Positions 1-6,817 of a stretch of DNA of 8,876 bases are shown here, piece by piece. Source of the DNA: Bryobacterales bacterium (GTDB taxonomy: Bacteria > Acidobacteriota > Terriglobia > Bryobacterales > Bryobacteraceae); contig JAEUQE010000297.1 in assembly GCA_016789785.1 (NCBI GenBank), positions 1 to 8,876 on the forward strand. The letters are read 5' to 3'. The notes under the pieces are model-generated. The model was not told the origin of the DNA. It saw only the letters and a program-made list of their open reading frames with translations, and searched no databases. The translations under genes were made by a program, and so were the position numbers. Positions within the stretch are counted from its first letter, which is position 1. Each line of letters opens with the position of its first letter.

Positions 1-600
1 AGCGCAGCCGCCCCGTACTCCGGCGCCGAACGTTCCGAGTTTGCCGAACGCGTCTTGCGAGAAGCCACGCGCCGGGGTTTTGATCGGGCTCCCCGACGCG
101 GCATTCTCGGTGACTGTGCTCAGTGGATCTGGAATATCGCCGCTGAATTGTTTCCCAGCGCCGTCCAGATCGCCGATCGCTACCACGTCAAAGAACGGCT
201 TTGTGTCATCTCCAAGGGCATCCATGGGACCGACCACGCGCAAGCAAAACAATGGGCAAATCTCCGTCATGACGAACTCGACGCCGAAAACATCGATGCG
301 ATCATCCAAGCCCTAACCGAACACAGTCAGATCTGCGACGAGGCCCGCAAAGGGATCGACTATTTTCACAACAACCGCCATCGTATGCGATATGTGGAAT
401 TCCATGCGCAAGGCCTGTGCACTTCCACCGGAGTAGTTGAGGCGGGCTGCAAAGTGGCTATCGGCGAACGCCTCAAACAGTCCGGCATGCACTGGACCGT
501 CCGTGGCGCAGACGCCATTATCGCCTTGCGATGTTCACGGCTCAGCGGACGCTTCGAGGACTTTGGGGAGCGTCGCTCCGCTCGCGGGGAGGTCGAATGA
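1..600 (+). CDS. ISKra4-family transposase, C-terminal part (5' end outside window)
   Basis: This is the C-terminal 199 residues of a DDE transposase that would catalyse cut or copy movement of an insertion sequence. The reading frame is open from base 1, so the gene starts outside the window; a TTG at 55 is not a credible start. Candidate catalytic acidic residues, numbered from the first codon in the window, are D38 in a GDCAQWIWN motif, D59 in DRYH and E147 in VVEAGCK. The C-terminus has the family signature LKQSGMHWTVRGADAI followed by LRCSRLSGRFEDF. These motifs and their spacing match ISKra4-family transposases from memory of the family. No frameshift or internal stop is seen in the visible part, so the element could be intact, but the N-terminal half cannot be judged. 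It ends about 350 bp from the convergent receptor gene. Family assignment is fairly sure; activity is unknown. Confidence 0.85.
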   Translation, partial: SAAAPYSGAERSEFAERVLREATRRGFDRAPRRGILGDCAQWIWNIAAELFPSAVQIADRYHVKERLCVISKGIHGTDHAQAKQWANLRHDELDAENIDAIIQALTEHSQICDEARKGIDYFHNNRHRMRYVEFHAQGLCTSTGVVEAGCKVAIGERLKQSGMHWTVRGADAIIALRCSRLSGRFEDFGERRSARGEVE

Positions 601-775
601 CTGCGTCATTTTTCATTTTCTTGTCGTGCACCCTTGCGCTTTCGCTCCAGCCTCGACCTTCGCCTTCGCGAGCTCTTTCAGCGCGTCGGTTGTTGGCACA
701 ACGAGGCTCCTCGGGCCTGACTACGCGAATGTGAGCAAACATGCACCCAAAATCTACGCCCCCAGGGGCAAACTC
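601..775 (+). mobile_element. Non-coding right flank and probable right end of the ISKra4-type element
   Basis: This stretch follows the transposase stop and contains no convincing gene. Near its end, around 741-774, the sequence changes to an A- and C-rich segment (ATGCACCC at 741, then AAAATCTACGCCCCC), followed by a small palindromic run, GCCCCCAGGGGC. I place the right terminal inverted repeat here because insertion sequences usually end within about 200 bp of the transposase stop, and because a G-rich tip reading inward (GGGGCGTAGATTTTGGGTGC on the minus strand) resembles IS tips. The left end lies outside the window, so neither the inverted repeat nor a target duplication can be confirmed. 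Confidence 0.4.
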
Positions 776-946
776 GCGTGATGTCATTACTCAACCAGCA
801 CTCGATCGCGCGACGGCGCCAAGATGTCCAAACTCCGAGTGCCGGCTTTGAGAGCCGGCAATGGCGGTCTCGAAAAGACCACCATTGATGGGTCTGATGC
901 AATCGCGAAAGGCCCGTGACCAGTGGATTCAAAAACACCGATGGCG
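776..946. other. Intergenic region between the IS end and the receptor 3' end
   Basis: No gene is supported here. The transposase gene and the receptor gene converge on this stretch. It holds two abutting stem-loops (840-886), listed separately. A short T-run on the minus strand (the complement of AAAAA near 911-915), about 30 bases past the receptor stop, has no clear hairpin before it. Confidence 0.6.
840..886 (-). terminator. Two abutting stem-loops downstream of the receptor gene
   Basis: The first stem pairs TGCCGGCT (840-847) with AGCCGGCA (853-860) around a 5-base loop and is perfect over 8 bp. The second pairs 860-870 (AATGGCGGTCT) with 876-886 (AGACCACCATT) around the loop CGAAA, giving 11 positions with one C/A mismatch. 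The two stems share only base 860. They lie 60-107 bp past the receptor stop, between convergent genes, where a bidirectional terminator would be expected. Neither is followed by a U-run on either strand, so an intrinsic terminator is not proven. They could instead stabilise the 3' end or belong to a dispersed palindromic repeat family. Confidence 0.45.
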
Positions 947-3900
947 TCAGAACTGGAACCGGGCGCCGACTTGCAGCGCACGGGCACCACCGGAGCCAAA
1001 CACCTGCGGAATCCGTTGCGTCGGCTGGCCGAATTGATTCGCCACGCCCGTGGAATCCGGCGTGAGGTTGAAGTTGAATCCGCTGAGATTCGCGACGTTG
1101 AACACGTTGAACATCTCGGCGAACACACTCAGCCGGAAGCGTTCATTGTTTCCGAAGTTGATGAACTTCGTGATGCGGACATCCTGCGTGCTGAAGGAAT
1201 CGCCGAACTCATAGTTCGCGGGTAGACGCAGAAACGGGATGCTCTGGCCGCGCAAGTCCCTGGCGAACTGAGCCGCGGTGGACGGAGGCCCGTTCGGATA
1301 GTAGCGCTGATTCCATGCCTCGACCGCCTTTTGCAGATCGGCTTTTCCAAGGCCGCGATTGAAGCGGTTGTACTCGATGCCTGGAAGCGGTGTGCCGTTC
1401 ACGCCATTGCCATCCGGATCGACGTTGGGCACCATGAAACCTAACGGACCGCGGGTGGACGATTGCGAGATCACGGAGAGTTGCATGTCCCACGGCAGTT
1501 CGACAATGCCAGAGACGTTGAGGATATGACGCGCGCCTTGGGGTCCCCAACTCTGATTCCAGCGGTCCATGTTGATGATCCCGTTGTAGCCGTGTTGATC
1601 GGTAAGCGCATAGGAGGCGGTGAACTGGAAGCGGCGCGAGAGGCGCTTGTCCACTTTCACCAGCATGGCGTTGTATACCTGCCTGCCGCCCGGTGTCCAG
1701 AAGTTCATTGCGCCGGTGGAGCATTGGGCGGCGGGATTGCTCGCCTGCGCGCCGGTGCACTGCGGAATCACGGGAGTGCGCACGCCGTTGATGCGGCGCT
1801 GGAAGCGGTTGTAGTCGAGTTCGCCCAACAGCGTGTTCACGAAGACGCGGCGCACGAAATCGGCTGACACGACAAGGTCACTGCGGATCTCGCGTTGCAC
1901 GCCAAGATTCATGTGCAGGCCCTGCTGCACGGGATAGTCTTTCGGATACAACTGGGCGCCTTGCTTGGAAATGTCGATGTTGCGCACGGTGAGGTCGTTG
2001 CGTTTGAGCGAGTTCAACTGCGCCTGGATGGTTGGCAGTGCGACGTTGTAGACCTGGAGGAAGTGCGCAAGGGTGAAATCCGTGGGGCCGCGATCATAGA
2101 GCAACGCGTCGCCGGGTCGCGTGTAGAACAAACCAGTGACGGGATTCGGAATGCCGGATGTCGAGAACTGAATGCGGCCGTTGCCGACGGGGCCGATGAA
2201 GGCACGCTCCTGCAGGCGGCGCCACAGAAGTTCCGTTTCGTAGTAGATGCCTCCTCCGCCACGAATGACCGTCTTGTTGTCCTTCCCAACGTTCCACGCA
2301 AAGCCGAGCGACGGAGAGAAGTTGTTGTAGTTGTTGTTGGTGGCGGAGAGATCGCTGCCATAGAGCGGCGCCAGCAGCGAAGGCTTCGAGAGATCACGGT
2401 TCACCAGAGTGCTTTCGTAGTTCCACGCCAGACCGTAGTTCAATGTGAACTTCGGCCGGATGCGCCACGTGTCCTGGAAGAAGAAGCGGTAGCGGGCATT
2501 CAGTTTCGCCTGGTCCAACTGGAATGGCGGCGGTTGGCCGGGATCACCGACGCCGATCACACCACCAGCGAAGGGCAAACGCAGAAGGTCGGCGTTGGTT
2601 CGGATTTCGGTTGGCACTTGCAAGCGAGGCGCGCCCGCGGGGAGTGCGGGATTGAACAATCCGTTCACAATCTCCGGCGAATAGACCTGCACGCAGGCGG
2701 GATCACAGAAGCCCCAGAATCCAGTGCCCGGCGCGCGCTCAATCTCAGTGCCGAAACGAATGCGGTGCGTGCCCTTCTGCCAGGTTGTGTTGTTGAGCAG
2801 GGTGAAGCGGCGAAGGTCGCGGCCTTGTGTCGCGTTCGATGTATTGCCGGATGTGAAGTTCGTGCCGATGATCTGGATTTGCGGCAATCCAAGTCCGATG
2901 CAGCCGGGGCAATCTTCTTCGCGAGGGAACAGATTGCGGTTTTGCCAGTAGGTGTAGTTGAAGCGGAAATCGTTCACCAGGTTCGCGCGCAAGCTGCTGG
3001 TGACGCCGAGTACGGCCTGGTCGGAGAAGTTTGTATTGCGAAGCCAGTTGGATGGCAAGGTGGCGCCACCGCTTGGTCCGAAGCCCTGGTTGCCGTCGTG
3101 GGAGTATCTCGCGAAGAGGCTGTGATTCGCGTTGAACCGATAGTCGAACTTCGCGCTGAGCGTCTTGCCCCGGTAGGGACTGCCGTAGCTGCCGGCAAGT
3201 CCGCGAATCGACGGAGCGTCGGGCGAGACCGTGAACGACTGCACCTGATTGATGTACTCGTAGTTGAAAAAGAAAAAGAGCTTGTCCTTCTTGATAGGGC
3301 CGCTGAACCAGAAGCCGGGATTGCGGCGTGCAAAGAACGGATCGGGGTTCAGGGGATTGCGCACCAGCGCCGGATAGGCAGCCATGTTGTGATCGCGGAA
3401 GAAGTAGTAGCCGCTGCCATGAAAGTCGTTGCCGCCGGAGCGCGTGACGATGTTCACCGACCCCGTGCTGGTGATGCCGGTGGAGAGATCGAAGTTCACC
3501 GAGGAGAGTTGGAACTCCTGCACCACTTCCTGCGAGAAGTTCATGCCGGTGTTTCCTTCAATCGAATTGCGGATGTTGCCGCCATCCACGGTGATGGCGG
3601 TCTTGTCGGACGCTCCACCCAACACAGACACCGAGAAGAGCGAGTTGTACTGCGAGGTGGAACCAGGATTGACGGTGACACCGGGTTCGAGAAACGCGAG
3701 GTTGAGAAAGCTGCGGCCATTCAAGGGCAGTTCCTGGATCTTCTTGCGAGTGATCACGCCGTCGATGGTGTGGCTGTCGTAGGAGAGCTGAGCCACGGCG
3801 GATTCCACGGTGATCACTTCGTTCGTGGCGCCCACCTGGAGCGCGGCGTTGATGGTGGTGGTTGTGCCAACGTTGACCGTCGCTTGTTGTAGCAATTGAC

Positions 3901-4162
3901 GGAAGCCCTTGGCCTCGACACGGATTTCGTACTCGCCGGCGGGCAGCAGCGGCGCTTGAAAGATTCCGCCGTCATCGCTGGTCAGCGCGCGCGAGGCTCC
4001 GGTTTCGCGATTGCGAATCGTCACCACCGCGCCGGGCACTACCGCGCCGGACTCATCGGTAACCCGGCCTTCAATCGTCCCCGTTGGAACCTGCGCCAGA
4101 AGCGAGGCCGCGCAGATGCTTAGCAACAAGGCAGTCCCGCAGATTTGTCGGTTCATTCGCAT
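947..4162 (-). CDS. Oar-like TonB-dependent receptor with N-terminal carboxypeptidase-regulatory-like domain
   Basis: This outer-membrane protein of 1071 residues probably imports a large substrate (glycan, peptide or siderophore) using TonB energy; the substrate cannot be read from sequence. Residues 1-23 form a signal peptide (basic MRMNRQ, hydrophobic core, likely cleavage after SLLA). Residues about 27-108 form a carboxypeptidase-regulatory-like beta domain (GTIEGRVTDESGAVVPGA). A plug domain follows, with ELPLNGR at 144-150 and a VDGG motif soon after. The rest is the beta barrel, ending in the terminal aromatic GARFQF typical of barrel assembly. A DPDGNG loop at 915-920 looks calcium-binding. 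Mature cysteines occur only as close pairs: 418/421, 486/490 and 802/814. The start is uncertain by two codons: a GGGAGAGG ribosome site directly abuts ATG 4162 but is 6 nt from ATG 4156, which favours the latter (1069 residues). Length and architecture match the many acidobacterial paralogues. It is monocistronic as far as seen. Confidence 0.93.
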   Translation of the reverse strand: MRMNRQICGTALLLSICAASLLAQVPTGTIEGRVTDESGAVVPGAVVTIRNRETGASRALTSDDGGIFQAPLLPAGEYEIRVEAKGFRQLLQQATVNVGTTTTINAALQVGATNEVITVESAVAQLSYDSHTIDGVITRKKIQELPLNGRSFLNLAFLEPGVTVNPGSTSQYNSLFSVSVLGGASDKTAITVDGGNIRNSIEGNTGMNFSQEVVQEFQLSSVNFDLSTGITSTGSVNIVTRSGGNDFHGSGYYFFRDHNMAAYPALVRNPLNPDPFFARRNPGFWFSGPIKKDKLFFFFNYEYINQVQSFTVSPDAPSIRGLAGSYGSPYRGKTLSAKFDYRFNANHSLFARYSHDGNQGFGPSGGATLPSNWLRNTNFSDQAVLGVTSSLRANLVNDFRFNYTYWQNRNLFPREEDCPGCIGLGLPQIQIIGTNFTSGNTSNATQGRDLRRFTLLNNTTWQKGTHRIRFGTEIERAPGTGFWGFCDPACVQVYSPEIVNGLFNPALPAGAPRLQVPTEIRTNADLLRLPFAGGVIGVGDPGQPPPFQLDQAKLNARYRFFFQDTWRIRPKFTLNYGLAWNYESTLVNRDLSKPSLLAPLYGSDLSATNNNYNNFSPSLGFAWNVGKDNKTVIRGGGGIYYETELLWRRLQERAFIGPVGNGRIQFSTSGIPNPVTGLFYTRPGDALLYDRGPTDFTLAHFLQVYNVALPTIQAQLNSLKRNDLTVRNIDISKQGAQLYPKDYPVQQGLHMNLGVQREIRSDLVVSADFVRRVFVNTLLGELDYNRFQRRINGVRTPVIPQCTGAQASNPAAQCSTGAMNFWTPGGRQVYNAMLVKVDKRLSRRFQFTASYALTDQHGYNGIINMDRWNQSWGPQGARHILNVSGIVELPWDMQLSVISQSSTRGPLGFMVPNVDPDGNGVNGTPLPGIEYNRFNRGLGKADLQKAVEAWNQRYYPNGPPSTAAQFARDLRGQSIPFLRLPANYEFGDSFSTQDVRITKFINFGNNERFRLSVFAEMFNVFNVANLSGFNFNLTPDSTGVANQFGQPTQRIPQVFGSGGARALQVGARFQF

Positions 4163-4170
4163 CCTCTCCC
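4163..4170 (-). promoter_or_regulatory. Ribosome binding site of the receptor gene
   Basis: On the minus strand the bases read GGGAGAGG. They touch the ATG at 4162 but sit 6 nt before the in-frame ATG at 4156, so the downstream ATG (protein starting MNRQICG) is the better-spaced start. Confidence 0.6.
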
Positions 4171-4207
4171 CATTTGAAGTCGAACACCCAGAATGTTTAG
4201 CGGAGGG

Positions 4208-4236
4208 ATGTTGTCACAGTTGCCTGAGGGTGTCAA
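4208..4236 (-). promoter_or_regulatory. Candidate sigma-70 promoter of the receptor gene
   Basis: On the minus strand a perfect -35 hexamer TTGACA (4231-4236) is followed, after exactly 17 bases, by CAACAT (4208-4213). The -10 is weak (3 of 6 bases match), but TGA immediately before it gives an extended -10 TGn. Transcription would start near 4201 and leave a leader of roughly 40 nt before the receptor start. This is the best promoter match I found in the window. Confidence 0.5.
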
Positions 4237-4290
4237 GGGAGTGAATGCGGACTGTATAGCGCTGCTACGCAGCCCACGTGGACGCGGCGA

Positions 4291-4545
4291 AAGGGAGCGA
4301 TGGAGGTCAGACGCGAAAGACGTCTTCGAGGGTTGCGGCAGTAAGAAGATTCGAGCCGAGGCGTTCCAGTTCGGCTTCGCCGGCTTGTTCCAACTGCTCC
4401 GCAGCCCACTCCGGAAGACGGCCAAATTTCTGGACGAGTTGCCTTGCGAGCATCCGGCGCTCCCCTTTCAGCACCGCCGGCCCGAGCACCTTGTTTTCCA
4501 TGATGTTGATCATGTTCAGCCTTTGAGCAACGACTTCTTCAATCC
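4291..4545 (-). repeat. Direct repeat copy A (downstream copy of the nuclease gene 3' end)
   Basis: This segment aligns without gaps to 4560-4814 at a constant offset of 269 bp. It covers the last 78 codons of the nuclease gene, the stop codon and about 15 bases beyond it. The left edge is fuzzy: homology weakens before 4291. The right edge is sharper: similarity stops at 4545, inside the codon preceding the shared IE-VV motif. The offset is close to the repeat length, as expected from an old tandem duplication of about 269 bp. Confidence 0.85.
4307..4513 (-). CDS. Standalone C-terminal (DUF4351-like) domain, truncated paralogue of the adjacent Rpn-like nuclease
   Basis: This 68-residue reading frame matches the last 68 residues of the neighbouring nuclease at 51 of 68 positions (75%) with no gaps. 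It carries the same QKFG-LPEWA-EQLEQAGEA and LLTAATLEDVFR blocks and has no nuclease motif. Homology continues upstream of the ATG, in frame, for 10 more codons (IEEVVAQRLN), so the segment arose by duplication of the 3' end of the nuclease gene. A short AAAGG lies 6 nt before the ATG and could drive translation. The frame has stayed open although 17 residues have changed, several conservatively, which fits either a retained small protein or a recent remnant. Possible roles are a dominant inhibitor of the full nuclease, as C-terminal RpnS products are for Rpn, or none. Homology is certain; function is not. Confidence 0.6.
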   Translation of the reverse strand: MINIMENKVLGPAVLKGERRMLARQLVQKFGRLPEWAAEQLEQAGEAELERLGSNLLTAATLEDVFRV

Positions 4546-4559
4546 GCGGACAAATGAGG

Positions 4560-4814
4560 AAGGGCGCGTTCGCGCTCAGCCGCGAAAGACGTCTTCCAGC
4601 GTTGCGGCTGTGAGCAGCCTGAGGGTGAGGCGATCCAGTTGGGCTTCACCAGCTTGTTCCAACTGTTCCACGGCCCACTCCGGAAGGGGTCCGAATTTCT
4701 GGTCGAGTAGCGTTGCGATGGTCCTGCGTGATCCTTTCAGCACCGCCGGCCCGAGCACCCTGTTCGCCATGATGTCGATCATGTTCAACCTCTCAGAAAC
4801 GACGTCTTCAATTC
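4560..4814 (-). repeat. Direct repeat copy B (3' end of the nuclease gene)
   Basis: This is the partner of the repeat at 4291-4545. It encodes residues 182-259 of the full-length nuclease plus its stop and a few bases beyond. The sequences immediately past the stop codons (AGGG-GCG-T pattern at 4292 and 4561) are still recognisably alike, so the duplication extended past the coding region. Confidence 0.85.
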
Positions 4815-5355
4815 CAACTATACCGGAAATGATCACATACAGCCGCGCAGCCGTATCCTGCTCCTCACCCTTCAGCCTACGGAGTTGCGACTCGATTCGT
4901 TCCAGCACACGAATCTGTTCCACTTTCGTCAACAGCGCGAGCAAGTTGTCTCCCCAATCGTCACTCGCCAGAAGAGGCTCTCCGTCAAACTCGCGCATGT
5001 TCAGCAAGCGGAATTCGTATCGCATGGATGGCGTTTCGAAAGCGTTGCTCATCCGCAGAGGCGCCGCGCTCGCATACAACATCACCTGCTCCACGTGCTC
5101 GCCAAGAAGACGATGAAACCCAAGGTAGTACTCCGCCTGACGCCGCGCAATGTCCGACTCATTGCTCGTTTGCACCTCGACATGACGCAGCGACCCATCG
5201 GCACAGCGAGCGAGCAGGTCCACCCGAGGGTTGTTGACTTTGGGAAGCTCGATGTTGACCCATTCCCGCACGGGGCCTCCGAACAACTCCGTGGCGATTA
5301 CTCCGTGCGAGTGATGAAACAGGAGCTTCAGGGAAACATCGTAGTCTTGAGCCAT
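4576..5355 (-). CDS. Rpn/PD-(D/E)XK family nuclease-like protein with C-terminal DUF4351-like domain
   Basis: This 259-residue soluble protein is probably a DNA nuclease of the Rpn group (recombination-promoting nuclease / putative transposase; some members act in phage defence). The N-terminal part has a PD-(D/E)XK-type core: D46 in NNPRVDLL, then E60 and Q62 in the HVEVQ strand, followed by a helix with ARRQAEYYLGFHRLLGE and the strand QVMLYAS. The C-terminal part (about 182-259) has the QKFGPLPEWAVEQLEQA and LLTAATLEDVF blocks of the DUF4351 type. The catalytic Q62 in place of the canonical K is usual for such families. The ATG at 5355 is the only sensible start, and its ribosome site is weak. 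The gene faces away from the membrane-protein gene at 5431. Its 3' end is duplicated downstream, and a good internal ribosome site precedes M192. Nuclease activity and any defence role are inferred from family membership. Confidence 0.72.
   Translation of the reverse strand: MAQDYDVSLKLLFHHSHGVIATELFGGPVREWVNIELPKVNNPRVDLLARCADGSLRHVEVQTSNESDIARRQAEYYLGFHRLLGEHVEQVMLYASAAPLRMSNAFETPSMRYEFRLLNMREFDGEPLLASDDWGDNLLALLTKVEQIRVLERIESQLRRLKGEEQDTAARLYVIISGIVGIEDVVSERLNMIDIMANRVLGPAVLKGSRRTIATLLDQKFGPLPEWAVEQLEQAGEAQLDRLTLRLLTAATLEDVFRG
4780..4794 (-). promoter_or_regulatory. Candidate internal translation start inside the Rpn-like gene
   Basis: On the minus strand GAGAGG (4789-4794) is followed by a 6-nt spacer and an in-frame ATG (4780-4782, M192 of the nuclease). 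Initiation here would give a 68-residue C-terminal protein with exactly the extent of the standalone copy at 4307-4513. The signal is stronger than the ribosome site of the full-length gene. Intragenic C-terminal products with their own start are established for E. coli Rpn proteins (RpnS); here this is a prediction. Confidence 0.4.
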
Positions 5356-5430
5356 GGCGGTCTTCGACTATTGTGACCATTCGCGCATCCCGGCGCAGCA
5401 GCAACGCCACCTGCTTCAGAATCCGCTATC
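5356..5430. promoter_or_regulatory. Divergent intergenic region between the nuclease and membrane-protein genes
   Basis: These 75 bases must hold the start signals of both divergent genes unless promoters lie inside coding sequence. On the minus strand a CACAAT at about 5373-5378 could be a -10 for the nuclease, but no good -35 lies 16-18 bases upstream of it. On the plus strand no hexamer pair is convincing. I see no operator-like inverted repeat. Confidence 0.4.
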
Positions 5431-6795
5431 TTGAAAAGTTTGCCTCACGCTCCTTACACCCTGCGGTTGTGGCTGATACCCGCGGCCGTGACACTCGCGA
5501 TCTACTGGCGCGCCCTCGGCGCATGGTTTCAACAGGACGACTTCGCATGGATGAGCCTCATCGCCAGCGTTCGCGACGGGGAGAGCGTGTGGACCACGCT
5601 GTTCAAGCCTTCCCAACATGGCACGTGGAGACCGCTCAGTGAGCGTGCCTATTTCCTGTTGTTTCCGTGGCTGTTCGGATACGAGTCGTGGCCGATGCGC
5701 GTGGTGTGCTTCGCGACGCAACTCGGGAGCCTCGCCGTGGTGGGCGCGATCACGTTGCGGCTTACCGGTTCGCGGCTCGCCGCAGTCACAGCGCCCGTGT
5801 TGTGGATCGCCAACAGCAAGATGGTGATCGCGATGATTTCGAATGGCGCTTACGTTCATGTGCTGGGGGGCTTCCTGCTTCTGCTCGCCACATGGTTGCT
5901 GATGGTGGAACGGTGGCGGTTGATGTGGATCGCTTTTCTGACGGGCTTTCTGGCGACGGAAGCGAACATCGTGTTCCCGGCGATGGCATCCGCATACTGC
6001 CTGATGATCCGGCGTGATCACTGGCGGCGAGTTCTTTGGCTGTGGCCGGTGAGCGCCGTCTACTGGCTGTTGCACATGTGGCTGGCGCCGAAGATGAGCA
6101 GCGGATCGTACGCCATGCACTTTGGCGCCGGGATGTTGGAATCGCTCTACCGTTACTGGACGTGGGTGTTTCAGCCGGACAATCTCGCCGCATTCAGTTC
6201 GTTTCCGGAGCCTGCCGCACGCTATATCGCGGCTGCATCGGCGGCGCTGCTGGTGATCTACGCGATCTGGCAGGCATGTTTGAAACAATTCACGCCACTT
6301 CTGTTCTTGAGCTGGTTCGCCGTGCTCATCGGGCCTGTGCTTCCCTTGCAGGGGCATGTCACCGATTACTACCTCACCATTCCGCTTTCCGCGTTCGGCA
6401 TGCTGGCTGCGTCTGCGCTGGCCCGGCGGGAGTTGAGGCTGGTGGCGGGGTTGGGCTGCGCGATCTATCTGGCGCTGATGATCCCGGTCAGCTATGGGGC
6501 CACACGTTGGTGGACCGAGCGGAGTCATGTTGCGGAGGGACTGGTCCGGCGCGTGTTTGCCGCGCACCAGCTTCATCCGGAGAAGACGATTGTGCTGGAG
6601 CGTGTGAGCGATGAACAATTCTGGGCGGCAATCGCGCACTATCCCTTCCTGCGGCGCGGCAAGACGTATGTCTTCCTCGACCCTGCCTCACGCGGCAACA
6701 TCCAGCCGCATCCCGAGTCGGGCGTGATTCTCGACGAGTTTTTTCCGCCGCGGATCGAGGGTCCCGTGCTGCGGCTTGATGCCAGCGGGCGATAG
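5431..6795 (+). CDS. Multi-spanning membrane protein, GT-C glycosyltransferase-like
   Basis: This 454-residue inner-membrane protein has about 11 predicted membrane segments, estimated by eye (for example 13-33, then around FATQLGSLAVVGAITL, GGFLLLLATWLLMV and LFLSWFAVLIGPVL), followed by a soluble tail of roughly 85 residues. After the first segment comes QQDDF (acidic D36 and D37), and WRPLS lies at 66-70. An acidic pair in the first external loop and a following RPLS/FG region are typical of GT-C enzymes (PMT/ArnT-like), which move sugars from polyprenyl carriers to proteins or lipids. Donor and acceptor are unknown. The start is a TTG at 5431: the frame opens at 5377 and holds no ATG or GTG before it, and a later start would lose the first membrane segment. 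It ends 29 bp before moeA on the same strand, so the two may be co-transcribed. The C-terminal tail is not recognised. Membrane nature is sure, GT-C assignment moderate. Confidence 0.75.
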   Translation: MKSLPHAPYTLRLWLIPAAVTLAIYWRALGAWFQQDDFAWMSLIASVRDGESVWTTLFKPSQHGTWRPLSERAYFLLFPWLFGYESWPMRVVCFATQLGSLAVVGAITLRLTGSRLAAVTAPVLWIANSKMVIAMISNGAYVHVLGGFLLLLATWLLMVERWRLMWIAFLTGFLATEANIVFPAMASAYCLMIRRDHWRRVLWLWPVSAVYWLLHMWLAPKMSSGSYAMHFGAGMLESLYRYWTWVFQPDNLAAFSSFPEPAARYIAAASAALLVIYAIWQACLKQFTPLLFLSWFAVLIGPVLPLQGHVTDYYLTIPLSAFGMLAASALARRELRLVAGLGCAIYLALMIPVSYGATRWWTERSHVAEGLVRRVFAAHQLHPEKTIVLERVSDEQFWAAIAHYPFLRRGKTYVFLDPASRGNIQPHPESGVILDEFFPPRIEGPVLRLDASGR

Positions 6796-6811
6796 CCAGG
6801 GTCACTCGGGT

Positions 6812-6817
6812 CATAAT
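6812..6817 (+). promoter_or_regulatory. Possible -10 element just before moeA
   Basis: CATAAT matches the -10 consensus at 5 of 6 bases and ends 7 nt before the moeA ATG at 6825. At that distance transcription would begin at or next to the start codon, giving a leaderless moeA mRNA. No matching -35 hexamer is found 16-18 bases upstream, so this is a weak call. The alternative is read-through from the gene ending at 6795. Confidence 0.25.

Noticed and set aside
437..781. A 114-codon plus-strand frame overlapping the end of the transposase.
   Set aside because: It overlaps the transposase in another frame, has no recognisable motif, and mostly reads through the non-coding IS flank.
1895..3892. 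A 665-codon open frame on the plus strand, opposite the receptor gene.
   Set aside because: Its codons are exactly in register with the receptor codons on the other strand, so a stop would need TTA, CTA or TCA in the receptor, which are rare in GC-rich genes. The translation is low-complexity (rich in V, A, E and R) with no recognisable domain.
4261..4273. A small hairpin (GCTGC, loop TAC, GCAGC) as a terminator for the short C-terminal frame.
   Set aside because: The stem is only 5 bp and no U-run follows on the minus strand, so it is within chance expectation.
4291..4814. A CRISPR array or phage-type repeat as the explanation of the repeated sequence.
   Set aside because: There are only two copies, each about 255 bp long and coding, with no short regular spacers.
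4193..5116. A 307-codon plus-strand frame across the duplicated region.
   Set aside because: It is opposite the nuclease gene and its copy. Its apparent internal repeat is only the antisense reading of the direct DNA duplication.
5416..6639. A 407-codon open frame on the minus strand opposite the membrane-protein gene.
   Set aside because: It is a register-aligned shadow, and its product is an implausible Arg/His/Gln/Pro-rich chain. The plus strand instead encodes a clear series of membrane segments.
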